The notes under the pieces were generated by a model that saw only the letters and a list, made by a program, of their open reading frames with translations, was not told the DNA's origin and searched no databases. The position numbers and the translations under genes were made by a program. DNA of 64,000 nt. Source: Acidobacteriota bacterium. GTDB lineage: Bacteria > Acidobacteriota > Thermoanaerobaculia > Thermoanaerobaculales > Thermoanaerobaculaceae. The DNA lies in contig JACQZW010000066.1 in assembly GCA_016213675.1 (NCBI GenBank), positions 1-64,000 on the forward strand. Reading direction: 5' to 3'. Shown here in pieces: positions 36,410 to 44,323 of this stretch; positions within the stretch are counted from its first letter, which is position 1, and every line of letters begins with the position of its first letter.

Positions 36410-37260
36410 TCTTGCGCAGCTCCCTCACCGAGCTTGAAGCGGGCGAACTGCTTGACGACCACGTCGCCCTTGGCCTTGAGCATGTCGCCGACCTTCAGCT
36501 CGGGGTTCTTCACGAACGGTTGCTCGACCAGGCAGACCTGCTCGAAGAACTTGCCGAGCTTGCCCTCGGCGATCTTCTCGACGACCTGCGCCGGCTTGCC
36601 GGTCGCGGCGGCCTGCGCCTTGGCGATCTCGCGCTCCTCGTCGACGACCGACGGAGGCACGACGTCGCGCGACACGAAGCGGGGCTCCGCGGCAGCCACG
36701 TGCATCGCCACGTCCTTGACGGTCTCCTCGTCGGCGCCCGACGAGATCTCCACGACGACGCCGATCTTGCCGCCCATGTGGATGTAGGAGCCGAGCTTCG
36801 TGCCCGTGCCGGCCTGCATCGAGGCGACGCGAGAGAGCAGGATGTTCTCGCCGATCTTGGCGATCTTGCCGGCGATCGCCTGCTCGACGGTGTGCTCGGG
36901 GTCGCCGGCGCACTTCGCGGCCTTGGCGGCGTCGGCACTGGCGAGGCCCTCGGCCATCGCCTGGTTCGCGAGCGCCTGGGCGAACTCCTGGTACTCCGCC
37001 GTCCGCGCCACGAAGTCGGTCTCGCAGTTCAGCTCGACGATCCCGGCGCGCCGGCCGTCGGCCGACAGCGCGACGGCCACCAGCCCGTCCTTCGCCGTCC
37101 GCCCGGCCTTCTTGGCCGCCGCCGACAGCCCCTTCTTGCGCAGGACCTTCACTGCCTCTTCCAGGTCCCCGTTCGCCTCGGCCAGGGCCCGCTGACAGTC
37201 CATCATCCCGGCGCCCGTCTTCTCGCGTAGTTCCTTCACCTGTGCAGCCGTGATCGCCAT
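36406..37260 (-). CDS. tsf: Elongation factor Ts
   Basis: This 284-aa EF-Ts has the N-terminal UBA-like part (AAQVKELREKTGAGMMDCQRAL) and the LNCETDFVARTAEYQEF motif that contacts EF-Tu. It also has the C-terminal core with FVSRDVVP and LVEQPFVKNP. EF-Ts exchanges GDP on EF-Tu. ATG 37260 is preceded by GGAGG at 6 nt, and a terminator-like hairpin ends only 25 nt upstream. Confidence 0.96.
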   Translation of the reverse strand: MAITAAQVKELREKTGAGMMDCQRALAEANGDLEEAVKVLRKKGLSAAAKKAGRTAKDGLVAVALSADGRRAGIVELNCETDFVARTAEYQEFAQALANQAMAEGLASADAAKAAKCAGDPEHTVEQAIAGKIAKIGENILLSRVASMQAGTGTKLGSYIHMGGKIGVVVEISSGADEETVKDVAMHVAAAEPRFVSRDVVPPSVVDEEREIAKAQAAATGKPAQVVEKIAEGKLGKFFEQVCLVEQPFVKNPELKVGDMLKAKGDVVVKQFARFKLGEGAAQE

Positions 37261-37284
37261 AAGGTTCCTCCGTGCTCGTGCATC

Positions 37285-37312
37285 AAAAGGGCCAGGGACA
37301 CGGCCCTGGCCC
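37285..37312 (-). terminator. Attenuator-like terminator between rpsB and tsf
   Basis: On the minus strand GGGCCAGGG, six bases, CCCTGGCCC, then TTTT: a perfect 9-bp stem with a T-run. It lies 72 nt past the rpsB stop and 24 nt before the tsf ATG, so it would lower tsf-pyrH transcription relative to the ribosomal genes. An attenuator in this gap is known in other bacteria. Confidence 0.75.
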
Positions 37313-37342
37313 TCGCGAATGCCTTCAGGGCTCAAGGCGTGA

Positions 37343-37379
37343 GGGTCCGGACCCCGGACCCCGGTCCCCGCACCCCGAG
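37343..37379. repeat. GGACCCCGG tandem dispersed repeat
   Basis: GGTCCGGACCCCGGACCCCG and following bases contain the unit GGACCCC in tandem. It lies just past the rpsB stop and belongs to the same spacer repeat family seen elsewhere in the window. Confidence 0.45.
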
Positions 37380-37383
37380 TTCT

Positions 37384-38214
37384 TCAGCGCTTCTCGAACA
37401 GCTCGGCCTCGTCGTACTCGTCGAACGTCTCTTCCAGCGATGGGAGCGCGCCTTCGTCACCTTCACCAGGCTTGGCCTCGCCGGCCTTGCCCTCACCGCG
37501 CGCGGCCGCCGCGGCGGCCTCCTCGCGGCCCTCGATCATCGCCAGGCCCTCGAGCGCCGAGTCGGCGACCCGCGACGTGAAGAGCTTGATCGCGCGGATG
37601 GCGTCGTCGTTGCCGGGGATCGGGTAGTCGACAACGTCGGGGTCGCAGTTGGTGTCGACCACCGCCACCACCGGGATGCCGAGCCGGTTGGCCTCGTGCA
37701 CCGCGTTGTGCTCGTGGTTCGTGTCGATGACGAAGACGGCGTCGGGCAACGACTCCATGTCGCGGATCCCGCCGAGGTTCTTCTCCATCTTGACGCGCTG
37801 CCGCTCGAGGGTGATGCGCTCCTTCTTGGTGAGCTGGCTCTCCGCGTTGGCGAGCTGCCGCTCGATCTCCTTGAAGCGCTCCACGCTGCGCCGCAGCGTC
37901 ACGAAATTGGTGAGCGTGCCGCCCAGCCACCTGCTGGTGACGTGGAACATCTGGCAACGCTTGGCCTCCTCGGCCACCACATCCTGCGCCTGTCGCTTGG
38001 TACCGACGAACAGCACCGAGCCGCCGCCGAGCACCAGGTCGCGGACGAACGCAGAGGCTTCTTCAAAGAGCTGCAGCGTCTTCTGCAGGTCAACAATGTA
38101 GATCCCGTTGCGCTTGCCGAAGATGTACGGACGCATCTTCGGGTTCCAGCGCCGGGTCTGGTGACCGAAGTGGACGCCAGCCTCGAGCAGCTCCTTCATC
38201 GAAATTTGAGCCAA
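37384..38214 (-). CDS. rpsB: 30S ribosomal protein S2
   Basis: This 276-aa protein matches S2: [22 protein letters not shown] at the start, [28 protein letters not shown] and a [23 protein letters not shown] stretch. The last about 45 residues are acidic ([21 protein letters not shown]), an extension beyond the core. It follows rpsI by 33 bp. Confidence 0.97.
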   Translation of the reverse strand: MAQISMKELLEAGVHFGHQTRRWNPKMRPYIFGKRNGIYIVDLQKTLQLFEEASAFVRDLVLGGGSVLFVGTKRQAQDVVAEEAKRCQMFHVTSRWLGGTLTNFVTLRRSVERFKEIERQLANAESQLTKKERITLERQRVKMEKNLGGIRDMESLPDAVFVIDTNHEHNAVHEANRLGIPVVAVVDTNCDPDVVDYPIPGNDDAIRAIKLFTSRVADSALEGLAMIEGREEAAAAAARGEGKAGEAKPGEGDEGALPSLEETFDEYDEAELFEKR

Positions 38215-38247
38215 CGAAGTCTCTCCTTTGCCTTTCCAGCGCCTGTA

Positions 38248-38640
38248 TCAGCGCTTGGAGAACTGGAAGCGACGGCGGGCCTTGGGCTGGCCGTACTTCT
38301 TGCGCTCGACCTCGCGGGCGTCGCGGGTCAAGAAACCGGCCACCTTCAGCCGCTTGCGCAGCTCGGGCGAGAACTCGAGCAGCGCGCGGGAAATGCCGTG
38401 GCGGATCGCGCCGGCCTGTCCGGCCGGCCCGCCGCCGGCCACGTTGATCAGGATGTCGAACTTCTCCGACGTCTCCGTGATCTGCAGCGGCTGGCGGATG
38501 ACCATCTTGAGCACGCGGTTCGGGAAGTACTCCTCGAAGTCGCGCTTGTTGACCGTGATCTTGCCGGTGCCGGGGCGCAGGTACACGCGCGCCACCGCCG
38601 TCTTGCGTCGGCCGGTGCCGTAGTACTGGATCGTCGCCAT
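38248..38640 (-). CDS. rpsI: 30S ribosomal protein S9
   Basis: This 130-aa protein has the S9 pattern: [14 protein letters not shown] near the start, [20 protein letters not shown] in the centre and the basic tail [11 protein letters not shown] that reaches the ribosomal P site. ATG 38640 is 5 bp after the rplM stop. Confidence 0.97.
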   Translation of the reverse strand: MATIQYYGTGRRKTAVARVYLRPGTGKITVNKRDFEEYFPNRVLKMVIRQPLQITETSEKFDILINVAGGGPAGQAGAIRHGISRALLEFSPELRKRLKVAGFLTRDAREVERKKYGQPKARRRFQFSKR

Positions 38641-38645
38641 GCGGC

Positions 38646-39080
38646 TTACTCCTTCACCTTGATCGGCTGCGGCATCTGCGCCTGGTGGGGATGCTCCGGG
38701 CCCGCGTAGACCTTGAGCTTCTTGAGGAGCTGCCGGCCCAGGCGGTTCTTCGGCAGCATCCCCCACACCGCGTAGCGCACGATCCGCTCCGGGCGGGTGT
38801 CGCGCAGCTCGCGGGCGGTGGCGGTGTGGAGGTGACCCGGGTCGCCGGAGTGGCGGTAGTACTTCTTCGCCTCCCACTTGTTGCCGGTCATCTTCACCCT
38901 CGCCGCGTTGACGATGATCACGAAGTCGCCGGTGTCGAGCCCCGGGGTGAACGACGGCTTGTGCTTGCCGCGCAGCAGCGTCGCCACCCGCGTGGACAGC
39001 CGCCCGAGCACCACGTCGGACGCGTCGACCACGAACCAGTCGTGCTTGATCTCATCCTGTTTCGGCACGTACGTCTTCAT
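38646..39080 (-). CDS. rplM: 50S ribosomal protein L13
   Basis: This 144-aa protein has the L13 core: [39 protein letters not shown] and the [10 protein letters not shown] and [15 protein letters not shown] motifs. It is the first gene of rplM-rpsI-rpsB-tsf-pyrH and has its own promoter. Confidence 0.97.
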   Translation of the reverse strand: MKTYVPKQDEIKHDWFVVDASDVVLGRLSTRVATLLRGKHKPSFTPGLDTGDFVIIVNAARVKMTGNKWEAKKYYRHSGDPGHLHTATARELRDTRPERIVRYAVWGMLPKNRLGRQLLKKLKVYAGPEHPHQAQMPQPIKVKE

Positions 39081-39154
39081 CTGTACTCTCCAACCACCCT
39101 CAGCAGTCATCCGGACACACAGGGAGCCCGCGGACCGGCCGCACAGGGGCGGAA

Positions 39155-39183
39155 AGCCTAGCAAACGAGCCAACTGCTGTCAA
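39155..39183 (-). promoter_or_regulatory. Promoter of the rplM operon (TTGACA-N17-TAGGCT)
   Basis: A perfect -35 TTGACA lies 17 nt from TAGGCT on the minus strand, 74 nt before ATG 39080. It should drive rplM-rpsI-rpsB and, past the attenuator, tsf-pyrH. Confidence 0.75.
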
Positions 39184-39216
39184 GGCAATGGGTCGACACC
39201 GGCGACCCGGACCGCC

Positions 39217-40107
39217 TCACGCCCCGCGAACGGCCCAGAGGTTGCAGAACCACCACTCCGGGGCGGCGCGTGCGGCGACCCAGGAGGCGACCTCCCCGAG
39301 TGGACGCCGACACCCGGCGAGCTCGTCGATCACCTCGAGCCCGAAACCCATCCCGGTCAGCGCAGCCGGGAGCTCGGACGGGTCGTGGCCTCCCCGCCGC
39401 AGGCAGGCCGGGTTCCACTCGACGAGCAGAGCCAGCCGGCGGTTCTCGGCGAGGAGCCGCGACGAACCGGCCAGCACCTCGGGCTCGGCGCCTTCGACGT
39501 CGATCTTCACCAGGTCGACCGGGCCCGCGGTCAGCGAGTCCAGGTCCCGCTGCTCGACCCGCACGGTGCGGACCGCGGCCTGCAGGGGGCTGCCGTAGAA
39601 GGAGTGGGTGTCGCTGGAGTCGGTGAGCACGAAGTCGCGCTCCGCCGGCCCGGCCCCGGCGGCACACGGCACCACCTCGACCACGGCACCGAACCGTGCG
39701 ACGTTCTCGCGGAGCAACGCCACGTTGTCCCCGGCCGGCTCGACCGCCAGAACGTGCCCTTCGGCACCCACCTGCTCGGCAACCAGCACGGTGTAGAACC
39801 CGATGTGCGCGCCGACGTCGACGACTCGCATGCCCGGGCGCAGGAAACGCCGGAGCAACCGGGTCGTCAGCGGATCGAACCAACGGTCGAGGTAGTACGC
39901 GGCGAGTGGCCCGGGGACGCGAAGCTCGACTCCGTCCATCTCGACGTCGACGAGGTCGGCGGCCACCGGGTGCGCGCGGAGCCAGCGGTCTCGTGCCCGG
40001 GCCGCCATGCCCGCCACCCGCGGCAACCGGCCCAGGCCCAGGCGCTCCAGGGTCCGTTGGGTGCGGGCTGCGGTCAACACGGCTCGAGCAGGCAGTCGGA
40101 GCGCCAT
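39217..40107 (-). CDS. FkbM-family methyltransferase
   Basis: This 296-aa protein has the FkbM methyltransferase signature: VVDVGAHIGFYTVLVA (motif I), an acidic LAVEPAGDN turn and VDLVKIDVEGAEPEVL. The family methylates hydroxyl groups on sugars or polyketides; the acceptor here is unknown. A basic N terminus may touch membranes. It has a separate transcription context from the ribosomal genes next to it. Confidence 0.88.
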   Translation of the reverse strand: MALRLPARAVLTAARTQRTLERLGLGRLPRVAGMAARARDRWLRAHPVAADLVDVEMDGVELRVPGPLAAYYLDRWFDPLTTRLLRRFLRPGMRVVDVGAHIGFYTVLVAEQVGAEGHVLAVEPAGDNVALLRENVARFGAVVEVVPCAAGAGPAERDFVLTDSSDTHSFYGSPLQAAVRTVRVEQRDLDSLTAGPVDLVKIDVEGAEPEVLAGSSRLLAENRRLALLVEWNPACLRRGGHDPSELPAALTGMGFGLEVIDELAGCRRPLGEVASWVAARAAPEWWFCNLWAVRGA

Positions 40108-40170
40108 CGCGGCCGGAGTGTAGCGCGGCGCAAACTCCAGCCCGGCGGCGACGCTCGTGCCGGCTCGCTC

Positions 40171-40191
40171 GCCCCGGACCCCTGGCCCTCA
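40171..40191. repeat. GGACCCC-type dispersed repeat
   Basis: GCCCCGGACCCCTGGCCCTC beside the stop of the following lipoprotein gene; one member of the spacer repeat family. Confidence 0.35.
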
Positions 40192-40644
40192 GCGGTCCTT
40201 GCGCTCGAGCTTGATCTCGACGCCCGCCGTCTCCTGGTCGACCTCGACCTGGGCGACGCTGGTCGCCTTGGCGAGCTTCCATTCCGCCTTGCCGGGCTTG
40301 CTGTTCAAGGACGTCACCGTCCACCCGTTGGCGGTGATCGCCTGCTGGTAGAAGTCGAACACCGCCTGGTAGGCGCCGGTCGACATCAGCTTGACCTCGG
40401 TGACCTTGACCCAGCCGTCCTCGGCGTCCGACTTGGCGGCAAAGGCGACGCGTGTCGCTCCCGGGAACTCGGGCAGGTCGGCGACGGTGTCCTGGGCTGC
40501 CGGCGCCGGCGCGGCCGGCGCTCCCTGGCCCACGTCGATCGCGGCCGGCGGGACCGGAACCGACTGGGGTGCGGGCTGGCTCCGGCGGCAGCCGATGCCG
40601 ACCACGACGACGAGGACGAGGATCAGGGTGACGAGCCGATTCAT
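40189..40644 (-). CDS. Small putative lipoprotein
   Basis: This 151-aa protein has a hydrophobic N terminus and a lipobox-like VGIGC (Cys about 19). A Pro/Ala-rich linker (about 22-50) leads to a domain (about 57-151) containing LPEFPGA and the pattern F-Y-Q-Q-A-I-x-x-N-G-W. The 'FY...GW' arrangement is common in small bacterial envelope proteins of unknown function. AGGAGG just upstream supports ATG 40644. Confidence 0.75.
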   Translation of the reverse strand: MNRLVTLILVLVVVVGIGCRRSQPAPQSVPVPPAAIDVGQGAPAAPAPAAQDTVADLPEFPGATRVAFAAKSDAEDGWVKVTEVKLMSTGAYQAVFDFYQQAITANGWTVTSLNSKPGKAEWKLAKATSVAQVEVDQETAGVEIKLERKDR

Positions 40645-40715
40645 GGTGCCTCCTTTTGCGGCAGCGGCTCGCCAGGAGCGAGGGCTACCGGAGTGCGTTG
40701 GTGAACTCTGCGGGT

Positions 40716-40743
40716 ATCGTACCGGGCGTCGCGGGCCTGTCAA
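40716..40743 (-). promoter_or_regulatory. Promoter (TTGACA-N16-TACGAT)
   Basis: On the minus strand TTGACA is 16 nt from TACGAT, 71 nt before ATG 40644 of the small lipoprotein gene. Confidence 0.6.
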
Positions 40744-40760
40744 CGCGTGCCCCCGGTGAC

Positions 40761-41156
40761 TCATCCGGCCTGGCTGATCCGCTCGACCTGCCGCCGCAGC
40801 GCGTCGTAGGTCTGGGTCAGCATCGTCACCTCGCCGATCGGCGGGTCGCCGACCACCAGGCGCAGGGCACTCCGCCAGTAGAGCGAGGCCCGCTCGACGC
40901 GCTTCACCTCGCCCCAGGGGATGAACGCCGCCGGGTGCTTGGTCGCCAGCGGCGGCGAGGGCCGCAGGTAGAGGCCCTCGGCGGTCGCGCCCAGGATGAC
41001 GCAGCGCTTGTAGGCGACCGTGTTGGCCAGCATCACGGTTTCCCCGTGGAGCGCACCGACCGGCGCCCCTCCCGAAGCAGGGAACCGCTCGACCAGTCTC
41101 GTGTAGCCTCCGCCACGGGCGAACAGCCGCGAGAGGAATCCGAACGGGCCACCCAT
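40761..41156 (-). CDS. Small hypothetical protein, PH-like pattern
   Basis: This 131-aa soluble protein has alternating beta-strand and loop segments, including AAFIPWGEVKRVE and LRLVVGDPPIGEV, and ends in a helix (LTQTYDALRRQVERI). The strand-W-G/E-V pattern resembles bacterial PH-like domains, but this is not firm. No signal peptide is seen. GGGAGG at 6 nt supports the start. Confidence 0.65.
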   Translation of the reverse strand: MGGPFGFLSRLFARGGGYTRLVERFPASGGAPVGALHGETVMLANTVAYKRCVILGATAEGLYLRPSPPLATKHPAAFIPWGEVKRVERASLYWRSALRLVVGDPPIGEVTMLTQTYDALRRQVERISQAG

Positions 41157-41244
41157 CGAGCACCTCCCGGCAACCTCGAAGCCCCGCACCACCCGGAGCG
41201 CGCCCCGTCGCCAACGACCACGCCGCCTGAGGACCGATTCATGA

Positions 41245-41279
41245 TACCCGGACCCCGGGTCCGGTCCGCGGTCGGACCT
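41245..41279. repeat. GGACCCCGGGTCC dispersed repeat
   Basis: CCCGGACCCCGGGTCCGG holds the palindrome GGACCCCGGGTCC-like core plus a degenerate second copy. It lies in the divergent spacer between the small hypothetical gene and the RmlC-like gene. Confidence 0.45.
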
Positions 41280-41401
41280 CAGTGACCTGGCCGATGGCTT
41301 GCCGCCGATGGGCGCCTGTACTAGGGTTGCGGCGTCCGGGTCCGAGCAACGAGGCTCCCTCACGAGAATCGCCCTGGAACCCGGGCGGAAAGGTCGGTGC
41401 G

Positions 41402-42040
41402 GTGCGCATACTCGAGGTGCTGACGATGCCGATCCCCGAGGTCAAGCTGCTCCGCTTCGGCAGGTTCGGCGACGCCCGCGGCTACTTCACCGAGACGTTC
41501 CGCCGTTCCGACATCGAACGCCACCCCGAGCTCGCGTCGCTCTCCGGCCTGTCGTTCCCGCAGATGAACGAGAGCCGGTCACGCCCGGGCACGGTGCGCG
41601 GCCTCCATTTCCAGTGGAATCCATACATGGGCAAGCTCGTGCGCACCCTGACCGGACGCATGGTCGACATCGTGCTGGACATCCGCAGGGGATCCCCGAC
41701 CCTGGGCCGGGCCCTGCTCGTGGACATGCCGTACGCCGACGACTCCGACACCAGCGAGTGGATCTGGGTGCCGCCGGGGTTCGCTCATGGGAACTACTTC
41801 ACGACGCCGACGCGGATCGAGTACCTGTGCACGGGGGAGTGGTCACCGACGTGCGAGGCCGGGATCTCGCCGCTCGCACCCGACATCGACTGGTCGCTGG
41901 CCGATGCCGCCCTCAAGTCCGAGCTGGACGCGGTCCTCGCCGGCGCGCCGCACATCACCGACAAGGACCGCGACGGGTTCAGCATGGCGAGCTGGCTGGC
42001 CGACGGTCGCTCCGACAACTTCGTCTTCGGTCGCATCTGA
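41402..42040 (+). CDS. dTDP-4-dehydrorhamnose 3,5-epimerase family protein (RmlC-like)
   Basis: This 212-aa cupin resembles RmlC: the start KLLRFGRFGDARGYFTETFR, QMNESRSRPGTVRGLHFQ with the active-site His, MVDIVLDIRRGSPT and VPPGFAHGNYF. The enzyme would epimerise dTDP-4-keto-6-deoxyhexose for rhamnose-type sugars. The other rml genes are not in the window. GTG 41402 gives the usual short N terminus; ATG 41426 is a possible shorter start. Confidence 0.82.
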   Translation: MRILEVLTMPIPEVKLLRFGRFGDARGYFTETFRRSDIERHPELASLSGLSFPQMNESRSRPGTVRGLHFQWNPYMGKLVRTLTGRMVDIVLDIRRGSPTLGRALLVDMPYADDSDTSEWIWVPPGFAHGNYFTTPTRIEYLCTGEWSPTCEAGISPLAPDIDWSLADAALKSELDAVLAGAPHITDKDRDGFSMASWLADGRSDNFVFGRI

Positions 42041-42091
42041 CCGGACGGCGACGACCGCGGCCGGCCGGCGCGATCACGAGGAGACCCACGA

Positions 42092-44242
42092 ATGGAACGC
42101 ACGCCGATCCTCGCCGCGATGGCGATGTTCCTGTCGACCGCGACAGTTTCGTCCGCGGCGCCCCCGACACCGCCGGCACGCCGCCCTGCCTACCCCCCGA
42201 CCCGGATCGTCGGCACCGTCGACACCATGCACGGCACGAAGGTCGCCGACCCGTTCCGCTGGCTCGAGCGGCTCGACACCCCGGAGGCCTGGGCGTGGGT
42301 GGAGGCGCAGAACAAGCTCACTGCGATGATCCTCGGCCAGATCCCCGGTCGCGACGCCATCCGTGACCGCCTGTCGGCCCTGTCGAGCATCGAGCGGACC
42401 ACGACGCCGATTCCGCGCGGCGAGCGGTTGTTCTTCGCCCGCAACGACGGCCTGCAGCCGCAGGACCTGTTGCTCGTCCAGGACAGTCCGGCGTCCGAGC
42501 CGCGGGTCCTCATCGATCCCGCCGCGTTCTCCACCGACGGGACGGTGTCCTTCTCGGGCTACTCGGTCAGCCACGACGGGAGCCTCGTGGCTTATGCCCT
42601 GTCCAACGAGGGGTCCGACTGGCAGGACTGGCACGTCCGCGAGGTCGCGACGGGGAAGGACCGGAACGACTGGATCAAGTGGACGAGGTTCAACGCCGCG
42701 ACCTGGGCCCCGGACGGGTCGGGGTTCTTCTACACCCGCTACGGCACGCCGGCGCCCGGCCAGGACAAGGTGGCGAGCGGCCACCCGCCCAAGGTGTTGT
42801 TCCACCGTCTCGGGACGCCACAGTCGGCCGACGAGCTGATTTACGAACGGCCCGACAGGCCGGACTGGGGATTCCGGCCGGAGGTGAGCGACGACGGCCG
42901 CTACCTGGTGCTGACCGTGTCGGTGGGGAGCGACCGGCGCGACGTCGTCGTCTACGCGGACCTCGCGCAGTCGCCCCGGAACGCCGTCGAGCTGGTCGGC
43001 GGGTTCGAGGCCGACTTCGGCTTCGTCGGGAACGACGGGCCGGTCTTCTACTTCCGCACCGATAGCGGAGCGCCCCGGGGCCGGATCATCGCCATCGACA
43101 CCCGCACGCCGCAGCGCACCGCGTGGCGCGAGGTCGTCGGCGAGCAGCGCGACACGCTGCAGGGTGTCGAGTTGTTCCACGACATTTTCGTCGCGCGCTT
43201 CCTCCAGGACGCCTCGAGCAGGGTGCGGATGCTCAGGACCGACGGCACGCCGGCCGGCGAGGTCTCCCTCCCGGGTCTCGGCACGGTGGGCCCGTTCACC
43301 GGCACGCGCCGACAGGGCGCGGCGTACTACTCGTTCACCGGCTTCACCGCGCCGGCCGCCAGCTACCGGCTCGACGTGAAGACCGGCACGACGACCCGGC
43401 ACGGGCGGGTTGCCGGCAAGCTCGACCCCGACACGTTCGTCACCTCGCAGGTGTTCTACACCTCGAAGGACGGCACCCGGGTGCCGATGTTCCTGTCGCA
43501 CCGGAAGGCCCTCCCCGCCAAGGGCCCGCACCCGACCCTGCTGCACGGCTTCGGCGGCTTCGGCAACTCAATGACGCCATCGTTCTCGGCGGCCAACCTG
43601 GTGTGGATGGAGATGGGCGGGATCTACGCCGTCCCCAGCCTGCGCGGCGGCGGCGAGTACGGCGAGGCCTGGCACCAGGCGGGCATGCTGAAGAACAAGC
43701 AGGACGTCTTCGACGACTTCATCGCCGCCGCCGAGTATCTCGTCCAGTCCGGGCTGACGACGCCGCGCAAGCTCGCCGTCTCCGGCGCCTCCAACGGCGG
43801 CCTGCTCGTCGGCGCGGTCCTCAACCAGCGCCCCGACCTGTTCGGCGCGGCCGTGCCGGCGATGGGCTTCATGGACATGCTGCGGTTCCACAAGTTCCCT
43901 CTCGGCTGGGCGCTGATCGCAGAGTACGGCTCGCCTGACGATCCGTCGATGTTTCCGGTGCTGCACGCCTACTCGCCGCTCCACAACATCAGGAAGGGCA
44001 CGTCGTACCCGCCGACGCTGATCACCGCGGCGGCTCACGACGACCGGCTCCCGCCCGGGCCCTCGCTCAAGTACGCCGCCGCGCTCCAGGCGGCGCAGGG
44101 CAGCACCGCGCCGATCCTGATCCGCATCCAGACCACCTCCGGCCGCGGTTCAGCGGGATCCACGGCAGCACTCACCGACGAGGCTGCCGATCGCCTGGCG
44201 TTCCTCGTCAGGGCGCTCGACATGCCCGCGCCGAAGTGGTGA
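42092..44242 (+). CDS. Prolyl oligopeptidase-family protein, secreted, with His-to-Arg at the catalytic His
   Basis: This 716-aa protein has a signal peptide (about 1-22), the POP N-terminal segment PFRWLERLDTPEAWAWVEAQN, a seven-bladed propeller and the alpha/beta-hydrolase domain. The nucleophile is S567 in SGASNGGLL. The acid is in AHDDR (D650/D651). The His that should follow in the usual AGHGAG motif is R685 (SGRGSAG; codon CGC, one transition from CAC). The rest of the C-terminal fold is intact. It may be inactive or use another base; it is not obviously decayed in other places. A GAGGAG ribosome-binding site precedes ATG 42092. Confidence 0.88.
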   Translation: MERTPILAAMAMFLSTATVSSAAPPTPPARRPAYPPTRIVGTVDTMHGTKVADPFRWLERLDTPEAWAWVEAQNKLTAMILGQIPGRDAIRDRLSALSSIERTTTPIPRGERLFFARNDGLQPQDLLLVQDSPASEPRVLIDPAAFSTDGTVSFSGYSVSHDGSLVAYALSNEGSDWQDWHVREVATGKDRNDWIKWTRFNAATWAPDGSGFFYTRYGTPAPGQDKVASGHPPKVLFHRLGTPQSADELIYERPDRPDWGFRPEVSDDGRYLVLTVSVGSDRRDVVVYADLAQSPRNAVELVGGFEADFGFVGNDGPVFYFRTDSGAPRGRIIAIDTRTPQRTAWREVVGEQRDTLQGVELFHDIFVARFLQDASSRVRMLRTDGTPAGEVSLPGLGTVGPFTGTRRQGAAYYSFTGFTAPAASYRLDVKTGTTTRHGRVAGKLDPDTFVTSQVFYTSKDGTRVPMFLSHRKALPAKGPHPTLLHGFGGFGNSMTPSFSAANLVWMEMGGIYAVPSLRGGGEYGEAWHQAGMLKNKQDVFDDFIAAAEYLVQSGLTTPRKLAVSGASNGGLLVGAVLNQRPDLFGAAVPAMGFMDMLRFHKFPLGWALIAEYGSPDDPSMFPVLHAYSPLHNIRKGTSYPPTLITAAAHDDRLPPGPSLKYAAALQAAQGSTAPILIRIQTTSGRGSAGSTAALTDEAADRLAFLVRALDMPAPKW

Positions 44243-44323
44243 GCGGCCCCGTTGACGAGCGGCGAGACCGGAGCCGCAGGCGCCGAGATTGCCCAGGCCG
44301 CGACGCGGCCCTACATTGACGGC

